This document shows, piece after piece, positions 23,025 through 32,983 of a stretch of DNA of 64,000 nt; the first letter of the stretch is position 1; every line of letters starts with the position of its first letter. This DNA comes from Streptomyces sp. TRM64462 (GTDB taxonomy: Bacteria > Actinomycetota > Actinomycetes > Streptomycetales > Streptomycetaceae), in assembly GCF_013362995.1 (NCBI RefSeq), contig NZ_JABWDV010000420.1, forward strand, positions 1 to 64,000, in the 5' to 3' direction. A program made the position numbers and the translations under genes. Below the pieces are notes generated by a model, which was not told the origin of the DNA, did no database searches, and saw nothing but the letters and a program-made list of their open reading frames with translations.

Positions 23025-23408
23025 TCACTTGTCAAGTGGGCGCGCGGGCGGCCTCTGTTGCGGCACCATCGACAGGGTGGCGCAGATCACGGCGAGTGCC
23101 ATACCGCCCAAGAGGTAGACGAGGTCGGCGATGCCGCCCCAGAACAGCTTGTCGCCCTCGTCGCGGCCGAGGCTCAGCACGACGACCGCCGCCAGCCAGC
23201 CCGCGCCGGACGTGACGACGCCCAACTGGCTGTCGGCGGCGCGCAGCCCGCCGTAGAAGAGGGCCGCCGTCGCGAGGAGGGCGAGGAGCAGCCCGCCGGG
23301 GAACCAGCCGCCCTGCACCAGGGCGCCCGCCGTGCCGACCAGCAGGCCGAGCAGCACGAGGGCGGTGTGCACGGCCGCCTTCACCGGGGTGCTCATGGTC
23401 GTGCTCAT
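23025..23408 (-). CDS. DUF6113 family membrane protein
   Basis: 127 residues with four hydrophobic segments ([64 protein letters not shown]). It is small and conserved beside mshB in streptomycetes. The ATG at 23408 overlaps the mshB stop (ATGA), so it is co-transcribed and coupled. No function is known; an inner-membrane location is certain from the sequence. Confidence 0.87.
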   Translation of the reverse strand: MSTTMSTPVKAAVHTALVLLGLLVGTAGALVQGGWFPGGLLLALLATAALFYGGLRAADSQLGVVTSGAGWLAAVVVLSLGRDEGDKLFWGGIADLVYLLGGMALAVICATLSMVPQQRPPARPLDK

Positions 23409-24301
23409 GGCGCCACCACCCCCGCGAACAGGTCCGTCTCCCGCTCCCCCGCCGGAGCGCCGGACTCGCCCCGCGCCAACTCGTAGTACTCCTTCGCGAA
23501 GACGGGCTGGCCCAGGTGGTTGGAGAGCGCGAAGAACGCGCCCTGTACGACGATCTGCGTGGCGTGCGCGCGCATCGCCGCCGCCTTGCGGTCCGCGTAC
23601 GCCGTGCCGTCGATCTCCGTGGTGACGATCGCGTCGTCGACGACGCCCGGGACGTCACCGATGTCCGCGATGCCGGGGAAGCTCACGCCGGGTGCCGCCG
23701 CGCGCAGGGCGGCGAAGCGCTCCTCGGCGACCGGGCGCGGGACGCGGTTCCAGTAGATCTTGGCGATGGTGTGGGGCGCGCCGAGGCCGGGGTGGTACGT
23801 CGGGTCGGCGGCGAGGTCGGCCGCGCGCATCGCGACGCGGTGGGCCTGGATGTGGTCGGGGTGGCCGTACCCGCCGTTGTCGTCGTATGTGACGAGGACC
23901 TGGGGGCGGGTCTCCCTGATCACCTCCACCAGGTGGGCGGCCGCGTCGTCCACGTCCGTGTTCCAGAAGGCGCCGGCGCGGTGGTTCTGGGGCACGCCCA
24001 TCATGCCGGAGTCGCGGAAGCGGCCGGGGCCGCCGAGGAAGCGGTGGTCGGTGACGCCCAGTTCCTTCATGGCGGCGGCGAGTTCACCGACGCGGTACGG
24101 CCCGAGCCGGTCGTCCCGGTCGGGCGCGAGATGGGCGAGGGCGGGCGGGATGACCTCGCCCTCCTCGCCCTGGGTGCAGGTCACCAGCGTGACCTGGGCG
24201 CCCTCGGCCGCGTACTTGGCCATGGTGGCGCCGTTGTTGATCGACTCGTCGTCGGGGTGCGCGTGCACCAGGAGCAGACGACGGGTGGGGAGATCCGTCA
24301 T
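23405..24301 (-). CDS. mshB: N-acetyl-myo-inositol-GlcNAc deacetylase MshB
   Basis: 298 residues. It deacetylates 1-D-myo-inosityl-2-acetamido-2-deoxy-alpha-D-glucopyranoside, the second step of mycothiol synthesis. Zinc-binding residues are in HPDDE (residues 15-19) and [11 protein letters not shown], with the conserved THD-like block [13 protein letters not shown] characteristic of MshB rather than the related mycothiol-S-conjugate amidase Mca. In S. coelicolor the gene is SCO5126. It is followed by the overlapping DUF6113 gene and preceded by a small membrane protein gene 33 bases upstream. Confidence 0.95.
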   Translation of the reverse strand: MTDLPTRRLLLVHAHPDDESINNGATMAKYAAEGAQVTLVTCTQGEEGEVIPPALAHLAPDRDDRLGPYRVGELAAAMKELGVTDHRFLGGPGRFRDSGMMGVPQNHRAGAFWNTDVDDAAAHLVEVIRETRPQVLVTYDDNGGYGHPDHIQAHRVAMRAADLAADPTYHPGLGAPHTIAKIYWNRVPRPVAEERFAALRAAAPGVSFPGIADIGDVPGVVDDAIVTTEIDGTAYADRKAAAMRAHATQIVVQGAFFALSNHLGQPVFAKEYYELARGESGAPAGERETDLFAGVVAP

Positions 24302-24333
24302 ACGGACACCCTACGAGGTGTGTCCGGGGAGGC

Positions 24334-24528
24334 TCAGAACTTGAGGTTGCCGATCATGCCCGCCACGCTGGTGGTGAGCTGGCTGACCGTGGGGGCGATG
24401 GAGGAGCTCGCCAGATAGAAGCCCAGAAGCATGCACACCACCGCATGCCCGGCCTTCAGACCCGATTTCCGGATGAGCAGGAAGACGACGATCGCCAGCA
24501 GCACCACCGCCGAAATCGAGAGTGCCAC
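24334..24528 (-). CDS. Small two-helix membrane protein
   Basis: 64 residues from a GTG with an excellent GGAGGTGAACC upstream. Helix 1 is ISAVVLLAIVVFLLI and helix 2 is AGHAVVCMLLGFYLASS, joined by a short basic loop (RKSGLK). The C-terminus is IAPTVSQLTTSVAGMIGNLKF. It is conserved as a short membrane protein upstream of mshB in streptomycetes; function unknown. It may share an operon with mshB. Confidence 0.75.
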   Translation of the reverse strand: MALSISAVVLLAIVVFLLIRKSGLKAGHAVVCMLLGFYLASSSIAPTVSQLTTSVAGMIGNLKF

Positions 24529-24711
24529 GGCGGTTCACCTCCATACGGGTTCGGTCGGGAACGGGCAGCGCGCATGTGCCAGGAGGTTCATACCCACCTT
24601 GCGCTACGGATCATAACTTTCCGTTCCCAAGCATGGTTCGGTGCACGGCAGCATTGGGGGCGCACAACGCTGCTTTCGGCCAGTTGCTCGTGGGGGGCGG
24701 GTGGCGCAAGC

Positions 24712-24748
24712 GACCGGCCGGGGCGACATGGCAGCGCCCCGGCCGGTC
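24712..24748 (-). terminator. Hairpin ending the first peptide ABC operon
   Basis: A 14-bp perfect stem (GACCGGCCGGGGCG at 24712-24725 with its complement at 24735-24748) and a nine-base loop, about 80 bases past the stop of the last ATPase gene. The rest of the 24529-24827 gap shows no gene. Confidence 0.75.
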
Positions 24749-24827
24749 AACGGCACCCGCACGGCCGTACGTTGAACAGTTTCCCGTGTCCGTATATCGG
24801 AACGGAGTCCTCCCGGTGACCTGCCTG

Positions 24828-25973
24828 TTACGCGGGCCGAGGCCCGGTCACGTCCGGGGGCTGCGGGGCGGGCACCGGGCCGGGTGAGGTCTCGCCGGGC
24901 CGGGGCGACGGCTCCCCGACGTGGCTCGTCGTCTCGCCGGGTACGACGTGGATCTCCTCCGCGAAGTGGCAGGCCGAGTAGTGGCGGGCCGGGCTGTCGA
25001 CGTCCCGGAACACGGCCGGGACGGCGAGCAGCGGGATCTCCAGGGCGCAGCGCTCGCGGGCCTTCCAGCAGCGGGTGCGGAAGCGGCAGCCGGAGGGCGG
25101 GTTCGCGGGGGACGGGACGTCGCCGGAGAGCAGGATGCGCTCGCGGCGCTCGCGGGCCTCCGGGTCGGGCACGGGCACGGCGGAGAGCAGGGCCTGGGTG
25201 TAGGGGTGCGTGGGATGGTCGTAGATCTCGCTGTCCGTACCGGTCTCGACGATGCGGCCCAGGTACATGACGCCGACGCGGTCGGAGATGTGCCGGACGA
25301 TGGACAGGTCGTGGGCGATGAAGACGTACGAGAGGCCGAACTCGTCCTGGAGGCGCTCCAGGAGGTTGACGACCTGGGCCTGTACGGAGACGTCGAGTGC
25401 GGAGACGGGTTCGTCGGCGACGATGACGCGGGGCTGGAGGGCGAGGCCGCGGGCGATGCCGATGCGCTGGCGCTGGCCGCCGGAGAACTGGTGCGGGTAG
25501 CGGTTGACGTGCTCGGGGCTGAGGCCGACGACCTCCAGCAGCTCCTGCACCTTGCGGCGGCGGTCGCCCTTGGGCGCGGCCTCGGGGTGGATCTCGTACG
25601 GCTCTCCGACGATGTCCCCGACGGTCATGCGCGGGTTGAGGGAGGTGTACGGGTCCTGGAAGACCATCTGGATGTCGCGGCGTACGGCCTTCAGGGCGCG
25701 GCCGGACAGGCGTGTGATGTCCTCGCCCTGGTAGCGGATCTCGCCGGAGGTGGGGCGCTCCAGGTTGACGAGCATCTTGGCGACGGTGGACTTGCCGCAG
25801 CCGGACTCTCCGACGATGCCGAGGGTCTCCCCGGGACGCAGGTCGAAGGAGACGCCGTCGACGGCCTTGACGGCGCCGATCTGCTTCTTGATGACGACGC
25901 CCTGGGTGAGCGGGTAGTGCTTGACGAGCTCCCGCACTTCGAGGATCGGCTCCTGCGTCTCAGCGCCGGCCAT
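24828..25973 (-). CDS. Peptide ABC transporter ATP-binding protein (DppF/OppF type)
   Basis: 381 residues, last gene of a five-gene operon. Walker [11 protein letters not shown]-loop [14 protein letters not shown], signature [15 protein letters not shown], Walker [13 protein letters not shown], then the oligopeptide-transporter C-terminal domain with its cysteine cluster ([16 protein letters not shown]). It couples ATP hydrolysis to peptide import with the sister ATPase and two permeases. The start overlaps the preceding ATPase gene by 14 bases. An extra 30-residue Pro/Gly-rich tail ([15 protein letters not shown]) follows the conserved domain and appears disordered. Confidence 0.92.
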   Translation of the reverse strand: MAGAETQEPILEVRELVKHYPLTQGVVIKKQIGAVKAVDGVSFDLRPGETLGIVGESGCGKSTVAKMLVNLERPTSGEIRYQGEDITRLSGRALKAVRRDIQMVFQDPYTSLNPRMTVGDIVGEPYEIHPEAAPKGDRRRKVQELLEVVGLSPEHVNRYPHQFSGGQRQRIGIARGLALQPRVIVADEPVSALDVSVQAQVVNLLERLQDEFGLSYVFIAHDLSIVRHISDRVGVMYLGRIVETGTDSEIYDHPTHPYTQALLSAVPVPDPEARERRERILLSGDVPSPANPPSGCRFRTRCWKARERCALEIPLLAVPAVFRDVDSPARHYSACHFAEEIHVVPGETTSHVGEPSPRPGETSPGPVPAPQPPDVTGPRPA

Positions 25974-26970
25974 CGGCGGGCTCCTTGGGGATCGGCTCCT
26001 TGTTGACGGTCTCGCGCCAGAAGTGGCAGGCGCTGCGCCGGGTCTCCGACACCTCGTACAGCGGGGGGACGTCGGTGCGGCACACGTCGCGGGCGCGGGG
26101 GCAGCGCGGGTGGAAGGGGCAGCCGGACGGGATCGCCATGAGGCTCGGGGGAAGGCCCTTGATGGCGTACAGGTCCTGGCCCTTCTGGTCGAGGCGCGGG
26201 ATGGAGTCCAGCAGGCCCTGGGTGTAGGGGTGGGCGGGGGCCTTGTAGAGGTCGTGGACGGGGGCTGTCTCGACGATGCGGCCGGCGTACATGACGGCGA
26301 TGCGGTCGGCGACGTCCGCGACGACGCCGAGGTCGTGGGTGATGAGGATGAGGCCCATGCGCAGCTCGCGCTGAAGCTCCGCGAGCAGCTCCATGACCTG
26401 GGCCTGGACGGTGACGTCGAGGGCGGTGGTGGGCTCGTCCGCGATGATCAGGGCGGGTTCGAGGGCCATCGCCATGGCGATCATGATGCGCTGGCGCATG
26501 CCGCCGCTGAACTGGTGCGGGTACTGGCCGACGCGTTCCCGGGCGGCGGGGATGCGGACGCGGTCCATGAGTTCGACGGCCCTGGCGCGGGCGTCCTTGC
26601 GGGACATGCCGCGGTGGACGGTGAACATCTCGCCGAGCTGGTCGCCCACGGTGAGGACGGGGTTGAGGGACGACAGGGCGTCCTGGAAGATCATCGCCAT
26701 CTCGGCGCCGCGGACCTTGCGCCGCGCGTCCTCCTTGAGGGTCAGCAGGTCGCGGCCCTGGAAGAGGACTTCGCCGTGGGTGATCCGGCCGGGCGGTGTG
26801 TCGAGGATGCCCATGACGGCCTGCGCGGTGACGGACTTGCCGGAGCCCGACTCGCCGAGGACGGCGAGGGTCTCGCCCTCGTCGACTGCGTAGCTGACGC
26901 CGTTGACGGCGCGGGCGACGCCGTCGCGGGTGTGGAACTCGACGTGCAGGTCGCGGACTTCGAGCAGCAC
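25960..26970 (-). CDS. Peptide ABC transporter ATP-binding protein (DppD/OppD type)
   Basis: 336 residues from the GTG at 26970. Walker [11 protein letters not shown]-loop [13 protein letters not shown], signature [15 protein letters not shown], Walker [16 protein letters not shown], and the C-terminal oligopeptide domain ([18 protein letters not shown]). The GMRQR signature with TTALD is typical for the D-type subunit, paired with the F-type subunit encoded downstream. Six bases separate it from the permease gene, a tight operon. Confidence 0.92.
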   Translation of the reverse strand: MLLEVRDLHVEFHTRDGVARAVNGVSYAVDEGETLAVLGESGSGKSVTAQAVMGILDTPPGRITHGEVLFQGRDLLTLKEDARRKVRGAEMAMIFQDALSSLNPVLTVGDQLGEMFTVHRGMSRKDARARAVELMDRVRIPAARERVGQYPHQFSGGMRQRIMIAMAMALEPALIIADEPTTALDVTVQAQVMELLAELQRELRMGLILITHDLGVVADVADRIAVMYAGRIVETAPVHDLYKAPAHPYTQGLLDSIPRLDQKGQDLYAIKGLPPSLMAIPSGCPFHPRCPRARDVCRTDVPPLYEVSETRRSACHFWRETVNKEPIPKEPADGRR

Positions 26971-26976
26971 GGCGGC

Positions 26977-28071
26977 TCACCTCAGCTTCGGGTCGAGGGC
27001 GTCGCGTACGGCGTCGCCGAGCATGATGAACGCGAGCACGGTGATGCTGAGGGCGCCCGCGGGCCAGAGCAGCATGTGGGGGGCGTTGCGGATCTGCGGG
27101 GCGGCGTTGGAGATGTCGATGCCCCAGGACACGGTGGGCGGGCGCAGGCCGACGCCGAGGAACGACAGGGTGGCCTCCAGGGCGATGTACGTGCCGAGGG
27201 CGATGGTCGCGACGACGATGACGGGCGCGACGGCGTTGGGCGCGACATGGCGCAGCAGGAGGCGTCCGCTGCCGGCGCCGAGGGAGCGGGCGGCCTGGAC
27301 GTAGTCGTTCTGTTTGGCGGTGATGACGGAGCCGCGCGCGATACGGGCGATCTGCGGCCAGCCGAGCAGCACGATGAAGCCGACGACGGGCCACACGGTG
27401 GTGCTGGTGACGACGGACAGGAAGACGAGGCCGCCGAGGACGACGGGGATGCCGAAGAAGATGTCGGCGGTTCGGGACAGGAGCGCGTCGGCCCAGCGGC
27501 CGAAGAACCCGGCGAGGCCGCCGAGGAGGCTGCCGAGCAGGGCGGCGCCGAGGGTCGCGGCGACGCCTACGGTGATGGAGGCGCGGGCGCCGTGGACGGT
27601 GCGCGCGTACACGTCGCAGCCCTGGGTGTCGTATCCGAAGGGGTGGCCGGGCTCGGAGCCCGCTTGCGACTTGGACAGGTCGCAGCGGAGCGGGTCGGTG
27701 CTCGTGAGGATCTGCGGCCAGATCGCGATGAGCACGAGGAAGACGATGAGCAGCGCGGAGACGAGGAAGACGGGGTTGCGGCGCAGCTCGTGCCAGGCGT
27801 CGGTCCACAGGCTGCGGGGCCGTTCGCCGGGGCCGGGCGGGGTGCCTTCCGGGGTCGTGGGCTCGACCTCCGCCTTGTCGAGGGTCTCGGCCTCGCTCAT
27901 GGCGAGGTCCATGGCGCCGCCGGCGCCGGTGGGTGCGATGACCTCGCGGGGGTTGTCGTAGGGGTGGGCGTGGTGGGGGCTGTGCGGGTTGGCGGGGTCG
28001 GTGATGCCGTTGGGGTCCTTGGGGTTCCGGGGGTCATTGGGGTGGTTCTCCGGAGGGTGGGGATCAGGCAT
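26977..28071 (-). CDS. Peptide ABC transporter permease (DppC/OppC type)
   Basis: 364 residues. A long polar N-terminal extension, rich in Pro/Asn/His/Asp and then Pro/Thr/Glu (about residues 1-80), precedes the OppC N-terminal helix (NPVFLVSALLIVFLVLIAIWP). The inner-membrane permease domain has the EAA-type loop (DYVQAARSLGAGSGRLLLRHVAPN). About six membrane segments. The N-terminal extension, beginning MPDPHPPENHPNDPRNP, is longer than in classic DppC and is low complexity. It overlaps the upstream permease gene by eight bases. Confidence 0.92.
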   Translation of the reverse strand: MPDPHPPENHPNDPRNPKDPNGITDPANPHSPHHAHPYDNPREVIAPTGAGGAMDLAMSEAETLDKAEVEPTTPEGTPPGPGERPRSLWTDAWHELRRNPVFLVSALLIVFLVLIAIWPQILTSTDPLRCDLSKSQAGSEPGHPFGYDTQGCDVYARTVHGARASITVGVAATLGAALLGSLLGGLAGFFGRWADALLSRTADIFFGIPVVLGGLVFLSVVTSTTVWPVVGFIVLLGWPQIARIARGSVITAKQNDYVQAARSLGAGSGRLLLRHVAPNAVAPVIVVATIALGTYIALEATLSFLGVGLRPPTVSWGIDISNAAPQIRNAPHMLLWPAGALSITVLAFIMLGDAVRDALDPKLR

Positions 28072-28987
28072 AGCGGATCCTCGGGTCCAGGACCGCGTAG
28101 AGCAGGTCGACGAGCAGGTTCGCCAGCAGGAACACGATGACGAGGATCGTCACGAAGCCGACCACGGTGGGTGAGTTGTTGCGCAGGATGCCCTGGTAGA
28201 GCTGGTAGCCGACGCCGTGGATGTTGAAGATCCGCTCGGTGACGATGGCGCCGCCCATGAGGGCGCCGATGTCGGCGCCGATGAAGGTGACGACCGGGAT
28301 GAGGGAGTTGCGCAGGAGGTGCCGGGTGATGACCCGGCGGCGCGGCAGGCCCTTGGCGACGGCGGTGCGGACGTAGTCGGCGCGGGTGTTCTCGGCGATG
28401 GAGGTGCGGCTGAGCCGGGTGACGTACGCGAGGGACACGAGGGCGAGGACGACGCCGGGGAGGATCAGCTCGTCGAAGGGCGCGTCGGGCGACACGGTGG
28501 GGCGTACCCAGCCCCACTTCACGCCGAGGAGGAACTGGAGGAGGTAGCCGGAGACGAAGGTGGGGACGGAGATCACGATGAGAGTGAGGACGAGCAGGCC
28601 GGTGTCGAGGGGGCGGCCGCGCTTGAGGCCGCTGACGACGCCCAGGGTGATGCCGACGACGATCTCGATGGCGATGGCGACGATGGTGAGGCGGAGGGTG
28701 ACGGGGAAGGCGGAGGCCATCAGGTCGAGGACGGGCTGCCCGTCGAAGGCGGTGCCGAAGTCGCCCTGGAAGATGGCGCCCATGTAGAGCAGGTACTGCT
28801 TCCACAGGGGCTCGTCGAGGTGGAGGTCCGCGCGGATGCGGGCCGCGGTGGCGGGGTCGGGCGCCTTGTCGCCGAAGAGCGCGGCGACGGGGTCGCCGAG
28901 CGCGTACACCATGAGGAAGATCAGCAGGGTGCTCCCGATGAACACGGGGATCATCTGGAGCAGCCGCCGGATGACGTAGCGTCCCAT
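28064..28987 (-). CDS. Peptide ABC transporter permease (DppB/OppB type)
   Basis: 307 residues, full length for DppB. N-terminal helix YVIRRLLQMIPVFIGSTLLIFLMV, periplasmic loop, then the transport domain with the EAA loop ADYVRTAVAKGLPRRRVITRHLLRNSLIPV. Six membrane segments. It is directly downstream of the binding-protein gene (13-base gap) and forms the channel with the DppC-type subunit. Confidence 0.93.
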   Translation of the reverse strand: MGRYVIRRLLQMIPVFIGSTLLIFLMVYALGDPVAALFGDKAPDPATAARIRADLHLDEPLWKQYLLYMGAIFQGDFGTAFDGQPVLDLMASAFPVTLRLTIVAIAIEIVVGITLGVVSGLKRGRPLDTGLLVLTLIVISVPTFVSGYLLQFLLGVKWGWVRPTVSPDAPFDELILPGVVLALVSLAYVTRLSRTSIAENTRADYVRTAVAKGLPRRRVITRHLLRNSLIPVVTFIGADIGALMGGAIVTERIFNIHGVGYQLYQGILRNNSPTVVGFVTILVIVFLLANLLVDLLYAVLDPRIRYA

Positions 28988-29000
28988 GGCCGGTGCCCGG

Positions 29001-30632
29001 TCAGCCGACCTTGATCTGGTCGTAGACCGGGACGCTGAACTGGTTGAGCCTCACGTCGGAGAGCCGTTCGGAGTAGCCGGCGCTGCCGTTCTGGTACCAG
29101 AGGGGGATGGCGGGCATCTGCTCGGCGAGGATCCGCTCGGCGTCCTGGAACAGGTCGACGGCCCTGGCCTGGTCGGTCTCGGCGTTGGCCTGGTCGATGA
29201 GGGCGTCGAACTGCTTGTTGCTGTACTTGCCGTTGTTGGAGCTGGCGCCGGTGTAGTAGAGCGGCTCCAGGAAGTTCTGGATGAGCGGGTAGTCCGCCTG
29301 CCAGCCCGAGCGGTAGGGGCCGGTCATCTTGCTCGTGGTGACCTGGCTGCGGAAGTCGGCGAAGGTGCCGATGGGGTTGACGGTGCAGACGGGGCCGCGG
29401 TCGAGGACGTTGTTGATGCTGTTGCAGACGGCGTCGAGCCACTGGCGGTGGGAGCCGGTGTCGACGTTCGAGGTGAGCGTGACCCTGCCGCCGGGCAGGC
29501 CGCCGCCCTCGTCGATGAGCCGCTTGGCCTCGTCGGCGTCGAAGACGCAGGCGTCGCCGCAGATGTCCGCGTAACCGCCCTGCTCGCCGAGTGCGGGGGA
29601 CGTCCAGTCCTTGGCGGGGGTGCGGGTGCCCTGGAAGATCTGCCGGGTGATCTCCTCGCGGTTGATCGCCTTGGAGATGCCGAGCCGGACCTTCTCCATG
29701 CCGGCTTTCGACCACTCGGGCCGGTAGAACGGGAAGACCAGCGTCTGGATGATCAGCGCGGGCTGGTTGATGTAGCGGTCGCCGAGGTCGCTCTGCACGT
29801 TGCGGAGCTGCTGCGCGGGGACGTCGTCGACGAGGTCGAGGTTGCCGGCCATGAGGTCGGTGTACGCGGTGTTGTTGTCGGTGTAGACGCGCAGGTCGAC
29901 GCCTGCGTTCTGGGCCTTGTCGGGCCCGTTGTAGCCGTCCCAGCGGCGCAGCCGCATGACGCTGCCCTTGCTGTACGACTCGATGGTGTACGGGCCGTTG
30001 CCGACGGGCTTGTTCAGCCAGGCGGCGTGGTCGGTGAAGAACGCCTGGGGCAGCGGCATGAAGGCGTTGTAGCCGAGCGTGTCGGGCCAGGTGGAGAACT
30101 TCTCCTTCAGGGCGACGGTGAAGGTCCTGTCGTCCTTGACGACGAGTCCGCTCATGGTGTCGGCCGTGGCGGCGCCGGAGGCGGGGTGAACGCCGTCGTA
30201 GCCGACGATGTCGGAGAAGAACGGGGCGTTGTTCTGCTTGTTGTCGATGTGGGCGGCGTAGTTCCACGCGTCGACGAACGACTTGGCGGTGACCTTCTCG
30301 CCGTTGCTGAAGGTCCAGCCGTCCTTGAGCGTGACGGTGAAGTTCTGCGAGTCGGTCGTCTCGATGCTCTCGGCGACCATGTCCTCGGCCTCGCCGGTCT
30401 CCGGGTCGTACCTCTTGAGCCCGCGGAACACCATGTCGAGGACCTTGCCGCCCTGCACCTCGTTGGTGTTGGCCGGCTCCAGGGGGTTCTGCGGGTCGCC
30501 CCAGGACGAGCTCAGCACCCCGTCGCCACCGCCCGCCCCGCCGCCGTCCCCACCGCAGGCGGTCGCGGTCGCCGCGAGCACGACGGCGATGGCGCATGCG
30601 GCCCACTTGGCGGGGTGGCTGGCTGCGCGCAT
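29001..30632 (-). CDS. Peptide ABC transporter substrate-binding lipoprotein
   Basis: 543 residues, first gene of the operon. The signal sequence ends in a lipobox-like ATAC with Cys followed by a Gly-rich tether (GGDGGGAGGGDG). The SBP_bac_5 fold is shown by GGKVLDMVFRGLKRYDPETGE, LKDGWTFSNGEKVTAKSFVDAWNYA and the C-terminal AEQMPAIPLWYQNGSAGYSERL. These capture oligopeptides outside the membrane. In S. coelicolor a similar transporter is encoded next to bldK. The ligand cannot be inferred. Confidence 0.92.
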   Translation of the reverse strand: MRAASHPAKWAACAIAVVLAATATACGGDGGGAGGGDGVLSSSWGDPQNPLEPANTNEVQGGKVLDMVFRGLKRYDPETGEAEDMVAESIETTDSQNFTVTLKDGWTFSNGEKVTAKSFVDAWNYAAHIDNKQNNAPFFSDIVGYDGVHPASGAATADTMSGLVVKDDRTFTVALKEKFSTWPDTLGYNAFMPLPQAFFTDHAAWLNKPVGNGPYTIESYSKGSVMRLRRWDGYNGPDKAQNAGVDLRVYTDNNTAYTDLMAGNLDLVDDVPAQQLRNVQSDLGDRYINQPALIIQTLVFPFYRPEWSKAGMEKVRLGISKAINREEITRQIFQGTRTPAKDWTSPALGEQGGYADICGDACVFDADEAKRLIDEGGGLPGGRVTLTSNVDTGSHRQWLDAVCNSINNVLDRGPVCTVNPIGTFADFRSQVTTSKMTGPYRSGWQADYPLIQNFLEPLYYTGASSNNGKYSNKQFDALIDQANAETDQARAVDLFQDAERILAEQMPAIPLWYQNGSAGYSERLSDVRLNQFSVPVYDQIKVG

Positions 30633-30727
30633 GGGTGTGCCTCCTGTAGGTGCGTGGGCCCATGGAACGACTTAGGCCCAAATATCACCTCAAAGCACCC
30701 GCATCGCACGCCCGCCTCGCCCGTACG

Positions 30728-30763
30728 GGAAAGCCCCCCGCCCGGGTGGGCGAGGGGCCTTCC
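30728..30763 (-). terminator. Hairpin at the end of the bldK operon
   Basis: GGAAAGCCCCCCGCCC at 30728-30743 pairs, with two mismatches, with GGGCGAGGGGCCTTCC at 30748-30763; loop GGGT. It lies 20 bases past the bldKE stop and before the promoter of the adjacent peptide-transporter operon. Confidence 0.75.
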
Positions 30764-30781
30764 GCGCGGCCGGTCACCGGC

Positions 30782-31897
30782 TCACTCGGAGTCGGACTCC
30801 AGGGACGCCAGCGCCGGGTCCAGGACGACGTCCGCGCCGTGGGCCTCGATGGTGGGCTCCTCCGGGAAGTGGCAGGCCGTCAGGTGGCCCTCGGCGTTGC
30901 CGGAGAGCTGCACCAGCGGCGGCTCGTCCGTGGCGCACTTCTCCTGGGCCTTCCAGCAGCGGGTGCGGAAGCGGCAGCCCGACGGCGGGTTGATCGGCGA
31001 CGGGACGTCACCCGCCAGGCGGATGCGCTCGCGCTGCGGCCCGTCGACGGTCGCCTCCGGCACGGCCGACAGCAGGGCGTGCGTGTACGGGTGGCGGGGC
31101 CGGTTGTACAGGGAGTCGCGGTCGGCGACCTCCATGACCTTGCCCAGGTACATCACGGCCACGCGCTGCGAGAAGTGCCGGACGACCGCCAGGTCGTGGG
31201 CGATGAAGAGGAAGGCGATGCCCATCTCCTCCTGGACCTTCTGCAGCAGGTTGACGACCTGCGCCTGGATCGACACGTCCAGGGCCGACACCGGCTCGTC
31301 GGCGACGATCAGCTTCGGCTCCAGGGCCAGGGCGCGGGCGACACCGATGCGCTGGCGCTGGCCGCCGGAGAACTCGTGCGGGAAGCGGTTGTAGTGCTCC
31401 GGGTTCAGACCGACGGTCTCCAGGAGCTCGCGGACGCGCTTCTCGCGGCCCCCGGGCGGGTTGATCCCGTTGACCTCCATCGGGCTCTTGATGATCGTGC
31501 CGACCGTCTGCCGCGGGTTCAGCGACGAGTACGGGTCCTGGAAGATCATCTGGATCTCGGACCGGAACGGCGCCAGCTGCTTGCGCTTGGCGTGCGTGAT
31601 GTCGTGGCCCGCGTACTCGATCTTGCCGCCGGTGGGCTCCAGGAGGCGGGTGATCAGCCGTCCGGTCGTGGACTTGCCGCAGCCGGACTCGCCGACGAGG
31701 CCGAGGGCCTCACCCGCGTGCACGGTCAGGTCGACGCCGTCGACCGCCTTGACGGCGCCCACCTGGCGCTTGATCGGGAACCCGCCGTGGATCGGGAAGT
31801 GCTTCTGGAGCCCTTCCACCTTGAGCAGAGGCTCGCCGAGTCCGGCGCTCCCCTCTGCGGAACCCTGCTGCTGCGGCAGAGTGACGTTGTCGCTCAT
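30782..31897 (-). CDS. bldKE: Oligopeptide ABC transporter ATPase BldKE
   Basis: 371 residues from the ATG at 31897. Walker [13 protein letters not shown]-loop MIFQDPYSSLNPRQ, signature [15 protein letters not shown], Walker [16 protein letters not shown]-terminal Cys-rich oligopeptide domain ([16 protein letters not shown]). It is the F-type ATPase of the oligopeptide importer needed for aerial mycelium formation in S. coelicolor. It is identified as bldKE by its place as the fifth gene in a permease-lipoprotein-permease-ATPase-ATPase order identical to SCO5112-SCO5116. Confidence 0.9.
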   Translation of the reverse strand: MSDNVTLPQQQGSAEGSAGLGEPLLKVEGLQKHFPIHGGFPIKRQVGAVKAVDGVDLTVHAGEALGLVGESGCGKSTTGRLITRLLEPTGGKIEYAGHDITHAKRKQLAPFRSEIQMIFQDPYSSLNPRQTVGTIIKSPMEVNGINPPGGREKRVRELLETVGLNPEHYNRFPHEFSGGQRQRIGVARALALEPKLIVADEPVSALDVSIQAQVVNLLQKVQEEMGIAFLFIAHDLAVVRHFSQRVAVMYLGKVMEVADRDSLYNRPRHPYTHALLSAVPEATVDGPQRERIRLAGDVPSPINPPSGCRFRTRCWKAQEKCATDEPPLVQLSGNAEGHLTACHFPEEPTIEAHGADVVLDPALASLESDSE

Positions 31898-31911
31898 GTC
31901 TCTGCGTCTCC

Positions 31912-32973
31912 CTAGCCCAGCCGGGGCTTGATCTGATCGATGAAGATGGTCTGCTTCTGCTCCGCCGTGAGGTGGCAGGCCGCGGCGCGTCCCTCCGCCA
32001 GCGGGGGCCGCTCGGCGGAGCACAGCCCGCCGCCGACCTCGTCGACGAACCGGCACCGCGGGTGGAAGCGGCAGCCGGACGGCGGGTTGAGCAGGCTCGG
32101 CGGGGTGCCCGGGATGGGCACCAGCGCCTCGCTGGTGTCGCCGCCGAGCCGCGGCATCGAGCTGAGCAGGCCCCAGGTGTACGGGTGCTGCGGCTCGCGC
32201 AGCACCTCGCTGACGCTGCCGCGCTCGACGGCCCGGCCGGCGTACATCACCAGCAGGTCGTCCGCCATGTTGGCGATGACGCCGAGGTCGTGGGTGATGA
32301 AGACGATCGCCGACCCGAACTCCTGCTGGAGGTCCTTGAGCAGGTCGAGGATCTGGGCCTGCACGGTCACGTCGAGCGCGGTCGTCGGCTCGTCCGCGAT
32401 CAGCAGTTCGGGATCGCACATCAGCGACATGGCGATCATGGCGCGCTGGCGCATACCGCCGGAGAACTGGTGCGGATAGTCGTTGAAGCGGGTCTGCGGC
32501 TGCGGGATGCCGACCTTGGTGAGCATCTCGATCGCGCGGTCCTTCGCCTCCTTCCTGGAGGCGCCGCGGTGCTTCATGAACGGCTCGGAGAGCTGCCGGC
32601 CCACCGTGTAGTACGGCGAGAGCGCCGTCAGCGGGTCCTGGAAGATCATGGCGGCCTTGTTGCCGCGGAGCGCCTCCATCTCCTTCTCGGAGGCGGTGGT
32701 GAGCTCCTGACCGTCCAGGACGATCTCGCCCTGGATGTCGGTCGTCTTGCGGTTGTGCAGGCCGAGGACCGTCAGGTTGGTCACGGACTTGCCGGAACCC
32801 GACTCGCCCACGATGCCCAGCGTCTTGCCGCGCTCGACGTCGAAGGAGAGCCCGTCGACGGCCTTGACGACGCCGTCCTCGGTGGAGAAGGCCACGCGCA
32901 GGTCGCGGACCGAGAGGAAGGCGTCCGACCCGGTCGGGGCCGGTGTGTCTTCGGTCTTGGTCAGAGTGGTCAC
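31912..32973 (-). CDS. bldKD: Oligopeptide ABC transporter ATPase BldKD
   Basis: 353 residues, GTG start at 32973. Walker [13 protein letters not shown]-loop MIFQDPLTALSPYYTVG, signature [15 protein letters not shown], Walker [16 protein letters not shown] and the Cys-containing C-terminus (SGCRFHPRCRFVDEVGGGLC). D-type subunit partner of BldKE. It is separated by 14 bases from bldKE and ten bases from the permease gene, indicating one transcript. Confidence 0.9.
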   Translation of the reverse strand: MTTLTKTEDTPAPTGSDAFLSVRDLRVAFSTEDGVVKAVDGLSFDVERGKTLGIVGESGSGKSVTNLTVLGLHNRKTTDIQGEIVLDGQELTTASEKEMEALRGNKAAMIFQDPLTALSPYYTVGRQLSEPFMKHRGASRKEAKDRAIEMLTKVGIPQPQTRFNDYPHQFSGGMRQRAMIAMSLMCDPELLIADEPTTALDVTVQAQILDLLKDLQQEFGSAIVFITHDLGVIANMADDLLVMYAGRAVERGSVSEVLREPQHPYTWGLLSSMPRLGGDTSEALVPIPGTPPSLLNPPSGCRFHPRCRFVDEVGGGLCSAERPPLAEGRAAACHLTAEQKQTIFIDQIKPRLG

Positions 32974-32983
32974 GGTCGTTCTC